64,000 nucleotides of DNA from Nocardioides soli (GTDB lineage: Bacteria; Actinomycetota; Actinomycetes; Propionibacteriales; Nocardioidaceae): assembly GCF_014191495.1 (NCBI RefSeq), contig NZ_JACHWR010000005.1:186001-250000 (forward strand). Direction: 5' to 3'. The notes under the pieces are model-generated. The model did no database searches, was not told the origin of the DNA, and saw only the letters and a list, made by a program, of their open reading frames with translations. The position numbers and the translations under genes were made by a program. Of the stretch, positions 16,185 to 24,279 are shown in pieces (positions within the stretch are counted from its first letter, which is position 1; every line of letters starts with the position of its first letter).

Positions 16185-16249
16185 CGATACCCAGTGACGA
16201 TCTGGTCGTTCCCAGGCGACCGGAACAACCAGATCGTCACTGGGTATCG
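16185..16249. terminator. Very strong 28-bp-stem bidirectional terminator
   Basis: CGATACCCAGTGACGATCTG and on to GTTCC pairs over 28 bp, with one mismatch, with 16222-16249 around a 9-nt loop. It starts 2 nt after the regulator stop and ends 17 nt before the stop of the convergent lipid kinase. Confidence 0.85.
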
Positions 16250-16266
16250 GGACGGCGGGCCGGGCT

Positions 16267-17196
16267 CTAGTCGCGGTCGCGGTCGCGGGGCAGCAGGAGG
16301 TGGTACGCCGTGGTCTCGACGCGCCAGGTGCGCTGGCGCTCCGGGCCGTAGATCTCGCCGTCGGCGCTGCACCAGAAGGGGCCGCCGGAGACCGACACCC
16401 GCTCGCCGCGCAGGTAGGTGACGTCGTCGCGGTGGTGATGGGTCGCGGACCCGAGTCGGAGCCCGTAGAGCACGCGCGCCAGCGGGCCGGTCGAGCGGGA
16501 GATCATCACGTCCAGGCGGCCGTCGAACGGGTCGGCCTCGGGGGTCAGGCGGGTGCCGCCGCCGACCGACGGACCGTTGCCGACGGCGACCATCAGCACC
16601 GGTTCGTCGACGTCGCAGGCGACCTCGCCGTCGACCTCCACCCGCAGCCGTACGGTCGGCGGGTCGATCGCGGTCCGCACCGCGCCGATCGGGTAGCCGA
16701 GCCGGCCGAGGTTGACCGGGCCGAACCCGAGCGAGCCGAGGCGGTTCTTCCAGGCCGCGCCCCGCCGGCTCGCCTCCGCGCCGGCGCCGACGTGCACGTT
16801 GTTGACCACGACCTCGCCGACCTCGTCGACGACCAGGTCCATCGGCCGCGGCGCACCGGCCAGCACCACCCGAGCTGCCTCCGCGGGCTCGAGCGGCAGG
16901 CCGGTGCCGCGGGCGAAGTCGTTGCCGGTGCCGAGCGGGATCAGCCCGAGCACGGCGTCCTTGAGCTCCCGGCGCCGGTGCAGCGCGGAGACCACCGCGT
17001 GCAGGCTGCCGTCGCCGCCGGCGACGACGATCCGCCGCGAGCCGGCCCGGTGCAGCACGCCGTCGAGCTCTCCGGGCTTGCTCGTCGACGCGACCTCGAC
17101 CGACGCCCGCTCGCGGAGCACGGCGAGCGCGGGCGCCAGTCGCTCCTCGTCCGAGGTGCCGGCCTCGGAGTTGGTGATCACCAGGAGCGGGTCCAT
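16267..17196 (-). CDS. Diacylglycerol/sphingosine kinase-like lipid kinase
   Basis: Member of the DAGK catalytic family (YegS/BmrU/DgkB type), 309 aa, that phosphorylates a lipid hydroxyl using ATP. It has VAGGDGSLHAVVSAL (the nucleotide-binding GGDG motif) near residue 57, LIPLGTGNDFARGTGLP near 85, and the C-terminal beta-sandwich with PFDGRLDVMISRS. The start at 17196 is preferred: TAGGGT lies 7 nt upstream, giving MDPLLVITNSEAG, the normal family beginning. The frame continues upstream without support. The lipid substrate is not predictable; phosphatidylinositol mannoside or diacylglycerol recycling are possibilities. Confidence 0.88.
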   Translation of the reverse strand: MDPLLVITNSEAGTSDEERLAPALAVLRERASVEVASTSKPGELDGVLHRAGSRRIVVAGGDGSLHAVVSALHRRRELKDAVLGLIPLGTGNDFARGTGLPLEPAEAARVVLAGAPRPMDLVVDEVGEVVVNNVHVGAGAEASRRGAAWKNRLGSLGFGPVNLGRLGYPIGAVRTAIDPPTVRLRVEVDGEVACDVDEPVLMVAVGNGPSVGGGTRLTPEADPFDGRLDVMISRSTGPLARVLYGLRLGSATHHHRDDVTYLRGERVSVSGGPFWCSADGEIYGPERQRTWRVETTAYHLLLPRDRDRD

Positions 17197-17242
17197 TCCG
17201 CGGACCCTAACCGACGGCTCGGGCTCCCGAACCATCCTTTGG

Positions 17243-17297
17243 TAGCGTGTGGCCGCAAGAGCTCCGGTGCACTTGTGCCGGGGCTGCTTCGTTTTCT
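17243..17297 (+). promoter_or_regulatory. purA promoter and terminator-like leader hairpin
   Basis: TAGCGT at 17243-17248 is the likely -10. The roughly 60-nt leader folds AGCTCCGGTGCAC against GTGCCGGGGCT (17260-17285) and is followed by the T-rich GCTTCGTTTTCT, then the AGAGGGAGAA ribosome-binding site. This is the shape of an attenuator, in a genome where most terminators lack T-tracts. Confidence 0.45.
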
Positions 17298-17310
17298 AGA
17301 GGGAGAACGC

Positions 17311-18606
17311 ATGCCGGCGATCGCCATCATCGGAGCCCAGTGGGGCGACGAGGGGAAGGGCAAGGCGACCGACCTCCTCGGCAGCCGCGTCGACTACGTC
17401 GTGAAGTTCAACGGCGGCAACAACGCCGGCCACACCGTGGTCATCGACCGGGGTGACAAGCAGGAGAAGTACGCCCTGCACCTGCTGCCCAGCGGCATCC
17501 TCACGCCCGGCTGCACGCCGGTGATCGGCAACGGCGTCGTCGTCGACCTCGCGGTGCTGTTCGAGGAGCTCGAGGGGCTCGACGCCCGCGGCGTCGACAC
17601 CAGCCGGCTGCGGGTCAGCGCCAACGCGCACGTGATCGCCGACTACAACCGGACCCTCGACAAGGTGACCGAGCGGTTCCTCGGCTCCCGCCGGATCGGC
17701 ACCACCGGGCGGGGCATCGGCCCGACGTACGCCGACAAGATGAACCGGGTCGGGATCCGCATCCAGGACATCTTCGACGAGAAGATCCTGCGCCAGAAGG
17801 TCGAGGGCGTCCTCGACCTCAAGGGCCAGATCCTCACCAAGGTCTACAACCGCCGACCGGCCACCGTCGACGAGACGGTCGAGGAGCTGCTGGCGTACGC
17901 CGAGCGCCTCGCCCCGATGGTCTCCGACACCGGCCTGCTGCTGAACCAGGCCCTCGACCGGGGCGAGACCGTGCTGCTCGAGGCGGGCCAGGCCACCCTG
18001 CTCGACGTCGACCACGGCACCTACCCGTTCGTGACCTCCTCGTCGGCGACCTCCGGCGGCGCGTGCACCGGCTCGGGCATCCCGCCGACCCGACTGGAGC
18101 AGGTCATCGGGATCGTCAAGGCCTACACGACGCGCGTCGGCGAGGGCCCCTTCCCGACCGAGCTGCACGACGACGCGGGCGAGCACCTGCGCAAGGTCGG
18201 CGCGGAGTTCGGCACCACCACCGGCCGGCCGCGCCGGTGTGGCTGGTACGACGCCGTGATCGCCCGCTACGCCGCGCGCGTCAACGGCGTCACCGACTTC
18301 GTGCTCACCAAGCTCGACGTGCTCACCGGCCTGGAGCGGGTGCCGGTCTGCGTCGCCTACGACGTCGACGGCACCCGCCACGACGAGATGCCGGTCAACC
18401 AGACCGACTTCCACCACGCCGTACCCATCTACGAGTACCTCGACGGCTGGTGGGAGGACATCTCCGGGGCCCGCACCTTCGCCGACCTGCCCGCGAACGC
18501 GCGGCGCTACGTCGAGGCCGTCGAGGAGATGTCCGGAGCCCGGATCTCGGCCGTCGGCGTCGGCCCGTCGCGCGCCGCGACCGTCGTCCGGCACGAGCTG
18601 ATCTGA
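17311..18606 (+). CDS. purA: Adenylosuccinate synthetase
   Basis: First committed step from IMP to AMP: joins aspartate to IMP using GTP. The 431-aa protein begins with the P-loop GAQWGDEGKGK (8-18, catalytic D13) and has the GGNNAGHT motif at 35-42 (catalytic H41). It also has TTGRGIGPTYADK near 131, the SSSATSGGACTGSG segment and the C-terminal GTP-binding TKLDVLTGLE. Length is normal for the family. The ATG is preceded by AGAGGGAGAA. purD follows after 10 bp, so purA-purD (and perhaps purB) form a transcription unit. Confidence 0.97.
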   Translation: MPAIAIIGAQWGDEGKGKATDLLGSRVDYVVKFNGGNNAGHTVVIDRGDKQEKYALHLLPSGILTPGCTPVIGNGVVVDLAVLFEELEGLDARGVDTSRLRVSANAHVIADYNRTLDKVTERFLGSRRIGTTGRGIGPTYADKMNRVGIRIQDIFDEKILRQKVEGVLDLKGQILTKVYNRRPATVDETVEELLAYAERLAPMVSDTGLLLNQALDRGETVLLEAGQATLLDVDHGTYPFVTSSSATSGGACTGSGIPPTRLEQVIGIVKAYTTRVGEGPFPTELHDDAGEHLRKVGAEFGTTTGRPRRCGWYDAVIARYAARVNGVTDFVLTKLDVLTGLERVPVCVAYDVDGTRHDEMPVNQTDFHHAVPIYEYLDGWWEDISGARTFADLPANARRYVEAVEEMSGARISAVGVGPSRAATVVRHELI

Positions 18607-18616
18607 GGCCGCCGGC

Positions 18617-19882
18617 GTGAAGACCCTCGTCATCGGCACCGGTGGCCGCGAGCACGCGCTGGCCCTGGCGCTCGCGCGAGACCCCGCGGTGCGCGAGGTG
18701 CACGCCGCGCCCGGCAACCCGGGCATGGCGGCGGTCGCGACCCTGCACGACGTCGACCCGATGTCCGGCACCGCCGTCGCCGACCTGGCGTTGTCGCTGG
18801 GCGTCGATCTGGTCGTCGTCGGCCCGGAGGCGCCGCTGGTCGCGGGCGTCGCCGACGCCGTCCGGGACCGCGGCATCGCGGTCTTCGGCCCATCGGCCGC
18901 GGCGGCCCGGCTCGAGGGCTCGAAGGCGTTCTCCAAAGACGTGATGGAGGCGGCCGGGGTGCCCACGGCCCGGGCCCGTACCTGCACGACCCCGGCCGAG
19001 GTGGCGGCGGCGCTCGACGAGTTCGGCGCGCCGCACGTCGTCAAGGACGACGCGCTCGCCGCGGGCAAGGGCGTCGTCGTCACGCGCGCCCGCACGGAGG
19101 CGCTCACGCATGCGAACGCCTGCGGGTGCGTGGTCGTCGAGGAGTTCCTGGACGGACCCGAGGTCTCGCTGTTCGCGATCTGCGACGGCACGACCGCCTA
19201 CGCGCTCCAGCCGGCCCAGGACTTCAAGCGGATCTTCGACGGCGGTCGCGGGCCCAACACCGGCGGCATGGGCTCCTACACACCGCTCACCTGGGCGCAG
19301 CCCGACCTCGCGTCGGTCGTGCTCGAACAGGTCGTCCGGCCGACGCTGGCCGAGATGGCGCGTCGCGGCGCGCCGTTCGTCGGCTGCCTGTACGTCGGAC
19401 TGGCGCTGACCGCGACCGGCCCGCGGGTCATCGAGTTCAACGTCCGCTTCGGCGACCCCGATATCCAGCCGGTGCTCGCGGTGCTGGAGTCGCCGCTGGG
19501 CGAGCTGCTCGCCGCGGCCGCGAACGGCCGGCTCGCCGACGTACCGCCGCCGCGGTTCCGCGACGCCGCCGCCGTCACCGTGGTGCTGGCCTCCGCCGGC
19601 TACCCCGAGTCCTCGTCGAAGGGCGACGTCATCACCGGCGTCGACCGGGCCGCAGCCGGCCCCGGTGTCGACGTGATCCACGCGGGCACCGCCCGTGCGG
19701 GCGACGACCTGGTCACCGCCGGCGGCCGGGTGCTCGCCGTCCGCGCGGTCGGCACCGACGTGGCCGACGCCCGCGCCAAGGCGTACGCCGCCGCCGACCT
19801 GGTCTCCTTCGACGGTCTGCAACGGCGCGGCGACATCGCCGCCGAGCCGCTCGGTGTCGTCGAGGGTGCCTCCGTCCGTTGA
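18617..19882 (+). CDS. purD: Phosphoribosylamine-glycine ligase (GARS)
   Basis: ATP-grasp enzyme that makes glycinamide ribonucleotide from phosphoribosylamine, glycine and ATP, step 2 of purine synthesis. The 421-aa protein has the PurD N-domain signature VIGTGGREHALALAL at about 5-19, APGNPGM near 33, GPEAPLVAGVAD near 75 and the ATP-grasp region with KDDALAAGKGVVV. The metal-binding end is RVIEFNVRFGDPDIQPVL near 272. GTG is the start, 10 bp after purA. The stop TGA is created inside a GTTGAATC palindrome unit. Confidence 0.96.
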   Translation: MKTLVIGTGGREHALALALARDPAVREVHAAPGNPGMAAVATLHDVDPMSGTAVADLALSLGVDLVVVGPEAPLVAGVADAVRDRGIAVFGPSAAAARLEGSKAFSKDVMEAAGVPTARARTCTTPAEVAAALDEFGAPHVVKDDALAAGKGVVVTRARTEALTHANACGCVVVEEFLDGPEVSLFAICDGTTAYALQPAQDFKRIFDGGRGPNTGGMGSYTPLTWAQPDLASVVLEQVVRPTLAEMARRGAPFVGCLYVGLALTATGPRVIEFNVRFGDPDIQPVLAVLESPLGELLAAAANGRLADVPPPRFRDAAAVTVVLASAGYPESSSKGDVITGVDRAAAGPGVDVIHAGTARAGDDLVTAGGRVLAVRAVGTDVADARAKAYAAADLVSFDGLQRRGDIAAEPLGVVEGASVR

Positions 19883-19949
19883 ATCGGGACTTCTGCCGGT
19901 TGAGTCCGGACTCTTCTCCCGATTCAACCGGCAGCAGTCCCGACTCAAC
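19878..19949. terminator. Large imperfect hairpin built from four GTTGAATC units
   Basis: Two 33-nt arms (19878-19910 and 19917-19949) pair around a CTCTTC loop. Each arm starts with a GTTGA-TCGGGACT unit and contains a second GGTTGA-TC-GGA unit, so four related units are present. It lies between purD and purB and includes the purD stop codon. It may attenuate or process the pur transcript. Confidence 0.6.
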
Positions 19950-19970
19950 CGTCATGGGAGGATGAGGCAC

Positions 19971-21389
19971 GTGATCGTGCCCAACGTCCTCGCCACTCGC
20001 TACGCCTCCGCCGAGCTCGCGGAGATCTGGTCTCCGGAGCACAAGGTCCGGCTCGAGCGGAGGCTCTGGATCGCGGTGCTGGAGGCGCAGCGCGACCTCG
20101 GCATCGAGGTGCCGGAGGGGGCGATCGAGGCCTACCGCGAGGTCCAAGACAAGGTCGACCTCGACTCGATCGCCGCGCGCGAGCGGGTCACCCGGCACGA
20201 CGTGAAGGCGCGGATCGAGGAGTTCTCCGCGCTCGCCGGGCACGAGCACATCCACAAGGGCATGACCAGCCGCGACCTGACGGAGAACGTCGAGCAGCTG
20301 CAGGTCCGCCAGTCGCTCGAGCTGGTCCGCGACCGAGCCGTCGCGGCGCTGGCTCGGCTGGGTCGGCTGGCGGCCGAGCACGAGGCGACCGTGATGGCCG
20401 GCCGCAGCCACAACGTGGCTGCGCAGGCGACCACCCTCGGCAAGCGGTTCGCCACGGTCGCCGACGAGATGCTGATCGCCCTCGACCGCGTCGAGGAGCT
20501 GATCGCCCGCTACCCGCTGCGCGGCATCAAGGGTCCGATGGGCACCGCCCAGGACATGCTCGACCTGCTCGACGGCGACGCGTCGAAGCTGGAGCGGCTC
20601 GAGGAGCGGGTGGCCCACCACCTCGGCTTCGAGCGGGTGCTCACCAGCGTCGGCCAGGTCTACCCGCGCAGCCTCGACTTCGACGTCGTGAGCGCCCTGG
20701 TGCAGCTGGTCTCCGGCCCGTCCAACCTGGCGACCACCATCCGGCTGATGGCCGGCAACGAGCTGGTGACCGAGGGCTTCCAGGAGGGCCAGGTCGGCTC
20801 CTCGGCGATGCCGCACAAGATGAACAGCCGCTCCGCCGAGCGGGTCAACGGCCTCGCCGTGGTGCTCCGCGGCCACCTCTCGATGGTCAGCGAGCTCGCG
20901 GGCGACCAGTGGAACGAGGGCGACGTCTCCGACTCCGTCGTACGCCGGGTGGCGCTGCCCGACGCGTTCTTCGCCGCCGACGGGCTGTTCGAGACGTTCC
21001 TGACGATCCTCGACGAGTTCGGGGCGTTCCCGGCGGTGATCCAGCGCGAGCTGGACCGCTACCTGCCGTTCCTGGCCACCACGAAGGTGCTGATGGCCGC
21101 CGTACGCAACGGCGTGGGCCGCGAGGCCGCCCACGAGGCGATCAAGGAGGCCGCGGTCGGCACCGCCCTCGACCTGCGCCGGGGACAGGCGGAGAACGAC
21201 GTGTTCGACCGGCTCGCCGCCGACGACCGGCTCGGCCTGACCGCCGAGCAGCTGGCCAGCCTGGTCGCCGACCCGATCACGTTCACCGGCGCCGCGGTCG
21301 GCCAGGTCGAGGCCGTCGTGCGCCGGATCGCCGACGTCACCGCGCGGCACCCCGAGGCCGCGGCCTACGCCCCCGGCGCGATCCTCTAG
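19971..21389 (+). CDS. purB: Adenylosuccinate lyase
   Basis: Fumarase-superfamily lyase acting twice in purine synthesis: SAICAR to AICAR, and adenylosuccinate to AMP. With the start at GTG 19971 it is 472 aa and begins VIVPNVLATRYAS, matching family N-termini. GGGAGG lies 10 nt upstream, while the in-frame ATG 19962 would leave no spacing. Visible signatures are TSRDLTENVEQLQVR near 98, GRSHNVAAQATTLGKRFA near 144 and the mobile catalytic loop GSSAMPHKMNSR near 280. Its last 4 bp overlap the convergent CMD-family gene. Confidence 0.95.
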   Translation: MIVPNVLATRYASAELAEIWSPEHKVRLERRLWIAVLEAQRDLGIEVPEGAIEAYREVQDKVDLDSIAARERVTRHDVKARIEEFSALAGHEHIHKGMTSRDLTENVEQLQVRQSLELVRDRAVAALARLGRLAAEHEATVMAGRSHNVAAQATTLGKRFATVADEMLIALDRVEELIARYPLRGIKGPMGTAQDMLDLLDGDASKLERLEERVAHHLGFERVLTSVGQVYPRSLDFDVVSALVQLVSGPSNLATTIRLMAGNELVTEGFQEGQVGSSAMPHKMNSRSAERVNGLAVVLRGHLSMVSELAGDQWNEGDVSDSVVRRVALPDAFFAADGLFETFLTILDEFGAFPAVIQRELDRYLPFLATTKVLMAAVRNGVGREAAHEAIKEAAVGTALDLRRGQAENDVFDRLAADDRLGLTAEQLASLVADPITFTGAAVGQVEAVVRRIADVTARHPEAAAYAPGAIL

Positions 21390-21955
21390 CGCCCCCAGGT
21401 CACGACGTCGCGGACCGCGTCGGGCGCGCTCTCCCGCAGCTCGTCGTCGGGCTCGGAGCCGAGCGCGTCGTTGACCGTCGAGAAGGCCATCCGGAGCGCC
21501 ACGAACGTCGTGATCGCGAAGATCCGGGCGTCGTCGTGCCCCGCGTCGCGCAGCGCCTGCACGTCGTCGGCGGTCGCGCCGTTCGGGTCCCGGGCGACCT
21601 GCCGGGCCCAGCGAGCCATCGCCCGCTCGGAGTCGCTCAGGCGCTCGTCGGACCCGGCGAGGACCGCGGCGGCCAGCTCGGGATCGGCCTCCTCGCTGAG
21701 CTTGCGGCCCCAGGCGAGCGAGCAGTAGGAGTCGCCCAGCGTGGCCGCGCACGCGGTCACCAGGATCCCGCGGTCGCGCATGGTCAGGCCGCCCTGGCGG
21801 GCGACCGCGCCGAGCAGCTCGAAGAGGGCGTCGTGCGCGTCGGGGTGATGGGCCCACGCCCGGTTCAGGTTCATCACGTAGCCGTAGTCGCGGACGTCGG
21901 CGTCGTACAGCGCCCGGACCCGCGGCGTCGGCGCCGGCTCGCTCAGGAAGCTCAT
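21386..21955 (-). CDS. Carboxymuconolactone decarboxylase/AhpD-like protein
   Basis: 189-aa all-helical protein of the CMD/AhpD superfamily. The core includes GLTMRDRGILVTACAATLGDSYCSLAWG (about 56-83). AhpD peroxidase-type members carry CxxC in this position; here only one cysteine (SYCSLAWG) remains and a second cysteine occurs earlier, so thiol peroxidase activity is doubtful. The start ATG overlaps the stop of the upstream exporter gene by 4 nt, so the two are co-translated. The function in this pair is unknown. Confidence 0.78.
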   Translation of the reverse strand: MSFLSEPAPTPRVRALYDADVRDYGYVMNLNRAWAHHPDAHDALFELLGAVARQGGLTMRDRGILVTACAATLGDSYCSLAWGRKLSEEADPELAAAVLAGSDERLSDSERAMARWARQVARDPNGATADDVQALRDAGHDDARIFAITTFVALRMAFSTVNDALGSEPDDELRESAPDAVRDVVTWGR

Positions 21956-23394
21956 GCCTCAGTGTGATGGCGGAGCGCGCGCACCGCCATCGCCAATGAG
22001 GCGGAGAGCAGCACCAGCCCGGTCAGCAGGGCGGCGCGCAGCCCGGCGCCGCCGTCGTACGCCGCGGCCGTGAGCTGGTAGACGGTCATCGCCAGGGCGG
22101 CGCCGATCGAGGCGCCCATCCGTTGCCCGGTCTGCAGCGCGCCACCGGCGGCGCCGCCCATGCGCGGCGGCACCTCCTCGAGCGAGAGCGTCATGTTGGG
22201 GGAGACCACCCCGCCGCCGCCCAGGCCGGCCAGGAAGGTCGCCGGGACCGCGGCCAGCCACAGCCGGTCGAGCGAGGTGTCCGGGACCAGGAGGGCGACC
22301 AGCACGACGCCGGCCATCATCGTGAGCAGCGCCAGCACCGTCACCCGACGGTGCAGCGTCGAGACGATCCGGCCCGAGAGCGGCGCGGTGATCGCCGAGC
22401 CGACGGCGAAGGGGCACATCAGCAGTCCGGCCTCGAGCGGCGAGAGCCCCAGGTCCTCCTGGTAGTGGATCGACAGCACCAGGAAGAAGCCGGTGAAGCC
22501 GGTGAAGTAGAGCGTCCCGACGGCCACGCCGTTGGCGTAGCCGGGGGTACGCCGCAGCAGCGCGATGTCGAGCAGCGGGGCTCCGCCGGTGCGCACCAGC
22601 CGCAGCTCGCGGCGGATGAACAGCCACGCGAGCGGGACCGCCCCGACGAGGAGGAGCAGCGGCAGCCGGTCGCCGCCCTCGACCGCCACCGTGGGCAGCA
22701 GCACGCACAGCACCGCGGCGCCGAGCAGGGCGGCGCCCAGCAGGTCGAGCCGGGCCCCGGTCTCGCGGCGCTCGCGCGGTCGCTGCGGCACCAGCCGGGC
22801 GACGGCGACCATCGCGGCCAACCCGATCGGCACGTTGACGAGGAAGATGTAGCGCCACCCGTGCTCCTCGCCGAAGGCCCCGATGATCAGTCCGCCCAGC
22901 ACGGGGCCGGTCGCGGACGAGATCGAGACCACCAGACCGAACAGCCCGAACGCCCGGGCCCGCTCCTGGCCGCGGAACAGCTGCTGGATCAGCCCGGAGT
23001 TCTGCGGGGTCAGCAGCCCGGCGCTGGCACCCTGGACGAGGCGGCCGACGACCACCCAGGCGGCGTTCGGCGCCAGCCCGACGCCGGCGCTCGCCACGAT
23101 GAACCCCGCGAGCCCGATCAGCATCAGCCGCCGCCGACCGTAGGCGTCGCCGAGGCGGCCGCCGGTGACGAGCGTCAGTCCGAACGCCAGCGCGTACCCG
23201 GAGACCACCCATTGCACGGTCGCGAACGACGTGTGCAGCCCGTCTCGGATCGAGGGGAGCGCGACGTTGACGATCGTGACGTCGAGCAGCGCCATGAACC
23301 CGATCACCAGCGAGACACCGAGGATCCGCCAGCGATCGGGATGCGGTGCGTCGGTCCCGGTGGCCGTGCTGGTCGCCAGGGGCTCCTCGGTCAC
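21952..23394 (-). CDS. MFS drug exporter, DHA2 (EmrB/QacA) type
   Basis: Second DHA2-type permease, 480 aa, about 14 membrane helices. Helix 1 contains GFMALLDVTIVNVALPSI, motif A is GRLGDAYGRRRLMLIG, helix 4 has RLVQGASAGLLTPQNSG and motif C is GPVLGGLIIGAFG followed by GWRYIFLVNVPIG. GTG start with AGGACGGGG upstream. It is the first gene of a two-gene unit with the CMD protein. It is more similar in plan than in detail to the exporter at 8.8-10.3 kb. Confidence 0.88.
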   Translation of the reverse strand: MTEEPLATSTATGTDAPHPDRWRILGVSLVIGFMALLDVTIVNVALPSIRDGLHTSFATVQWVVSGYALAFGLTLVTGGRLGDAYGRRRLMLIGLAGFIVASAGVGLAPNAAWVVVGRLVQGASAGLLTPQNSGLIQQLFRGQERARAFGLFGLVVSISSATGPVLGGLIIGAFGEEHGWRYIFLVNVPIGLAAMVAVARLVPQRPRERRETGARLDLLGAALLGAAVLCVLLPTVAVEGGDRLPLLLLVGAVPLAWLFIRRELRLVRTGGAPLLDIALLRRTPGYANGVAVGTLYFTGFTGFFLVLSIHYQEDLGLSPLEAGLLMCPFAVGSAITAPLSGRIVSTLHRRVTVLALLTMMAGVVLVALLVPDTSLDRLWLAAVPATFLAGLGGGGVVSPNMTLSLEEVPPRMGGAAGGALQTGQRMGASIGAALAMTVYQLTAAAYDGGAGLRAALLTGLVLLSASLAMAVRALRHHTEA

Positions 23395-23482
23395 CCCGTC
23401 CTCGTTCCCCGGTCACCCGGACGGCATGCCAGGAGCGCTCGTGACCCGGACGCGAAATCCGTGCCATAGGTCGTGCTCCGAG

Positions 23483-23569
23483 TGCGTGCCTCGCCAGGCG
23501 GCGGAGCGCAGGGCTACCGGGCGCATCTCAAGCTCTGCCAACGCAGCGAGGGGCGTGCTCGGGGTGCGA
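23483..23569 (+). repeat. Dispersed GCGTGCCTCGC repeat, copy 2
   Basis: It starts GCGTGCCTCGCCAGGCGGCG and ends CCAACGCAGCGAGGGGCGTGC before a GGGTGCG stretch. This matches the 13007-13094 copy in reverse orientation, while the central part differs. It occupies most of the 204-bp gap between the exporter and the HIT-like gene. Confidence 0.5.
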
Positions 23570-23598
23570 CATTGGGTGCGGACTTCAAGTTCGGGTCG

Positions 23599-24213
23599 CT
23601 AGGCCCGGGCGTGCCCACCCCAGTTGGCGAGCTTGGTCGCGACCGCGTGCAGGTCGGCGCGCCAGACCGCCTCGTCGACCGGCGGCAGGATGTCGTCCCA
23701 CTCGACGGCGTACGAGCCCTTGATCTGGGAGAAGCCCTCCGGCCGCGCCAGGAACCACACGTGGAAGTGCGAGCAGCCGTCACCCCAGCGGTTGACGTGC
23801 ACCCGGCCGACGTGGGGCAGCCCCTGCATGATGCGGACCAGGCGGTTGGCGATCCGGCCGAACTCGGCTGCCTGGTCGTCGTCGAGGTCGCCGGTGTCGA
23901 GGTGGTCGCGGCTCCACAGCGTGAGCACCAGCGGCAGTCCCGACGGCGTGGGGTCGGTGAGGAGCTGCCAGTTCTCGTCCTCCCAGACCACCCGCTCCGG
24001 TGCGAAGCCCGCGCACGCTGGGCATGGACCACCGCCCTCGTCGCCCAGCCGTGGTGCCTCGGGCGCGGGTGCGGAGAGCGGCTTGGGCGCGACCGCGCCG
24101 TCGACCACCTCCCAGGGGAAGATGTCCCATCCGCTCATCTCGGGAGCGGGCAGGCGACCATCGGCGGCAGCGGCCACGACGCGGGCGTGGATCTCGGGTG
24201 CGGACTCCGGCAT
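23599..24213 (-). CDS. HIT-superfamily protein
   Basis: 204-aa predicted nucleotide hydrolase/transferase of the histidine triad superfamily. The C-terminal half contains VHVNRWGDGCSHFHVWFLARP near 140-160, where SHFHVWF corresponds to the HIT loop in a variant form. A CPAC motif near residue 86 may be half of a zinc site, as in GalT-like and actinobacterial HIT proteins. Substrate is unknown. It stands alone between two intergenic gaps; the downstream side carries the dispersed repeat. Confidence 0.65.
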   Translation of the reverse strand: MPESAPEIHARVVAAAADGRLPAPEMSGWDIFPWEVVDGAVAPKPLSAPAPEAPRLGDEGGGPCPACAGFAPERVVWEDENWQLLTDPTPSGLPLVLTLWSRDHLDTGDLDDDQAAEFGRIANRLVRIMQGLPHVGRVHVNRWGDGCSHFHVWFLARPEGFSQIKGSYAVEWDDILPPVDEAVWRADLHAVATKLANWGGHARA

Positions 24214-24279
24214 GACCTCACTCTGCCAGCCGGTCGCCGGCGGCGGGACGGGACCCCGGACAATCCCGCCCCGCCCCGG

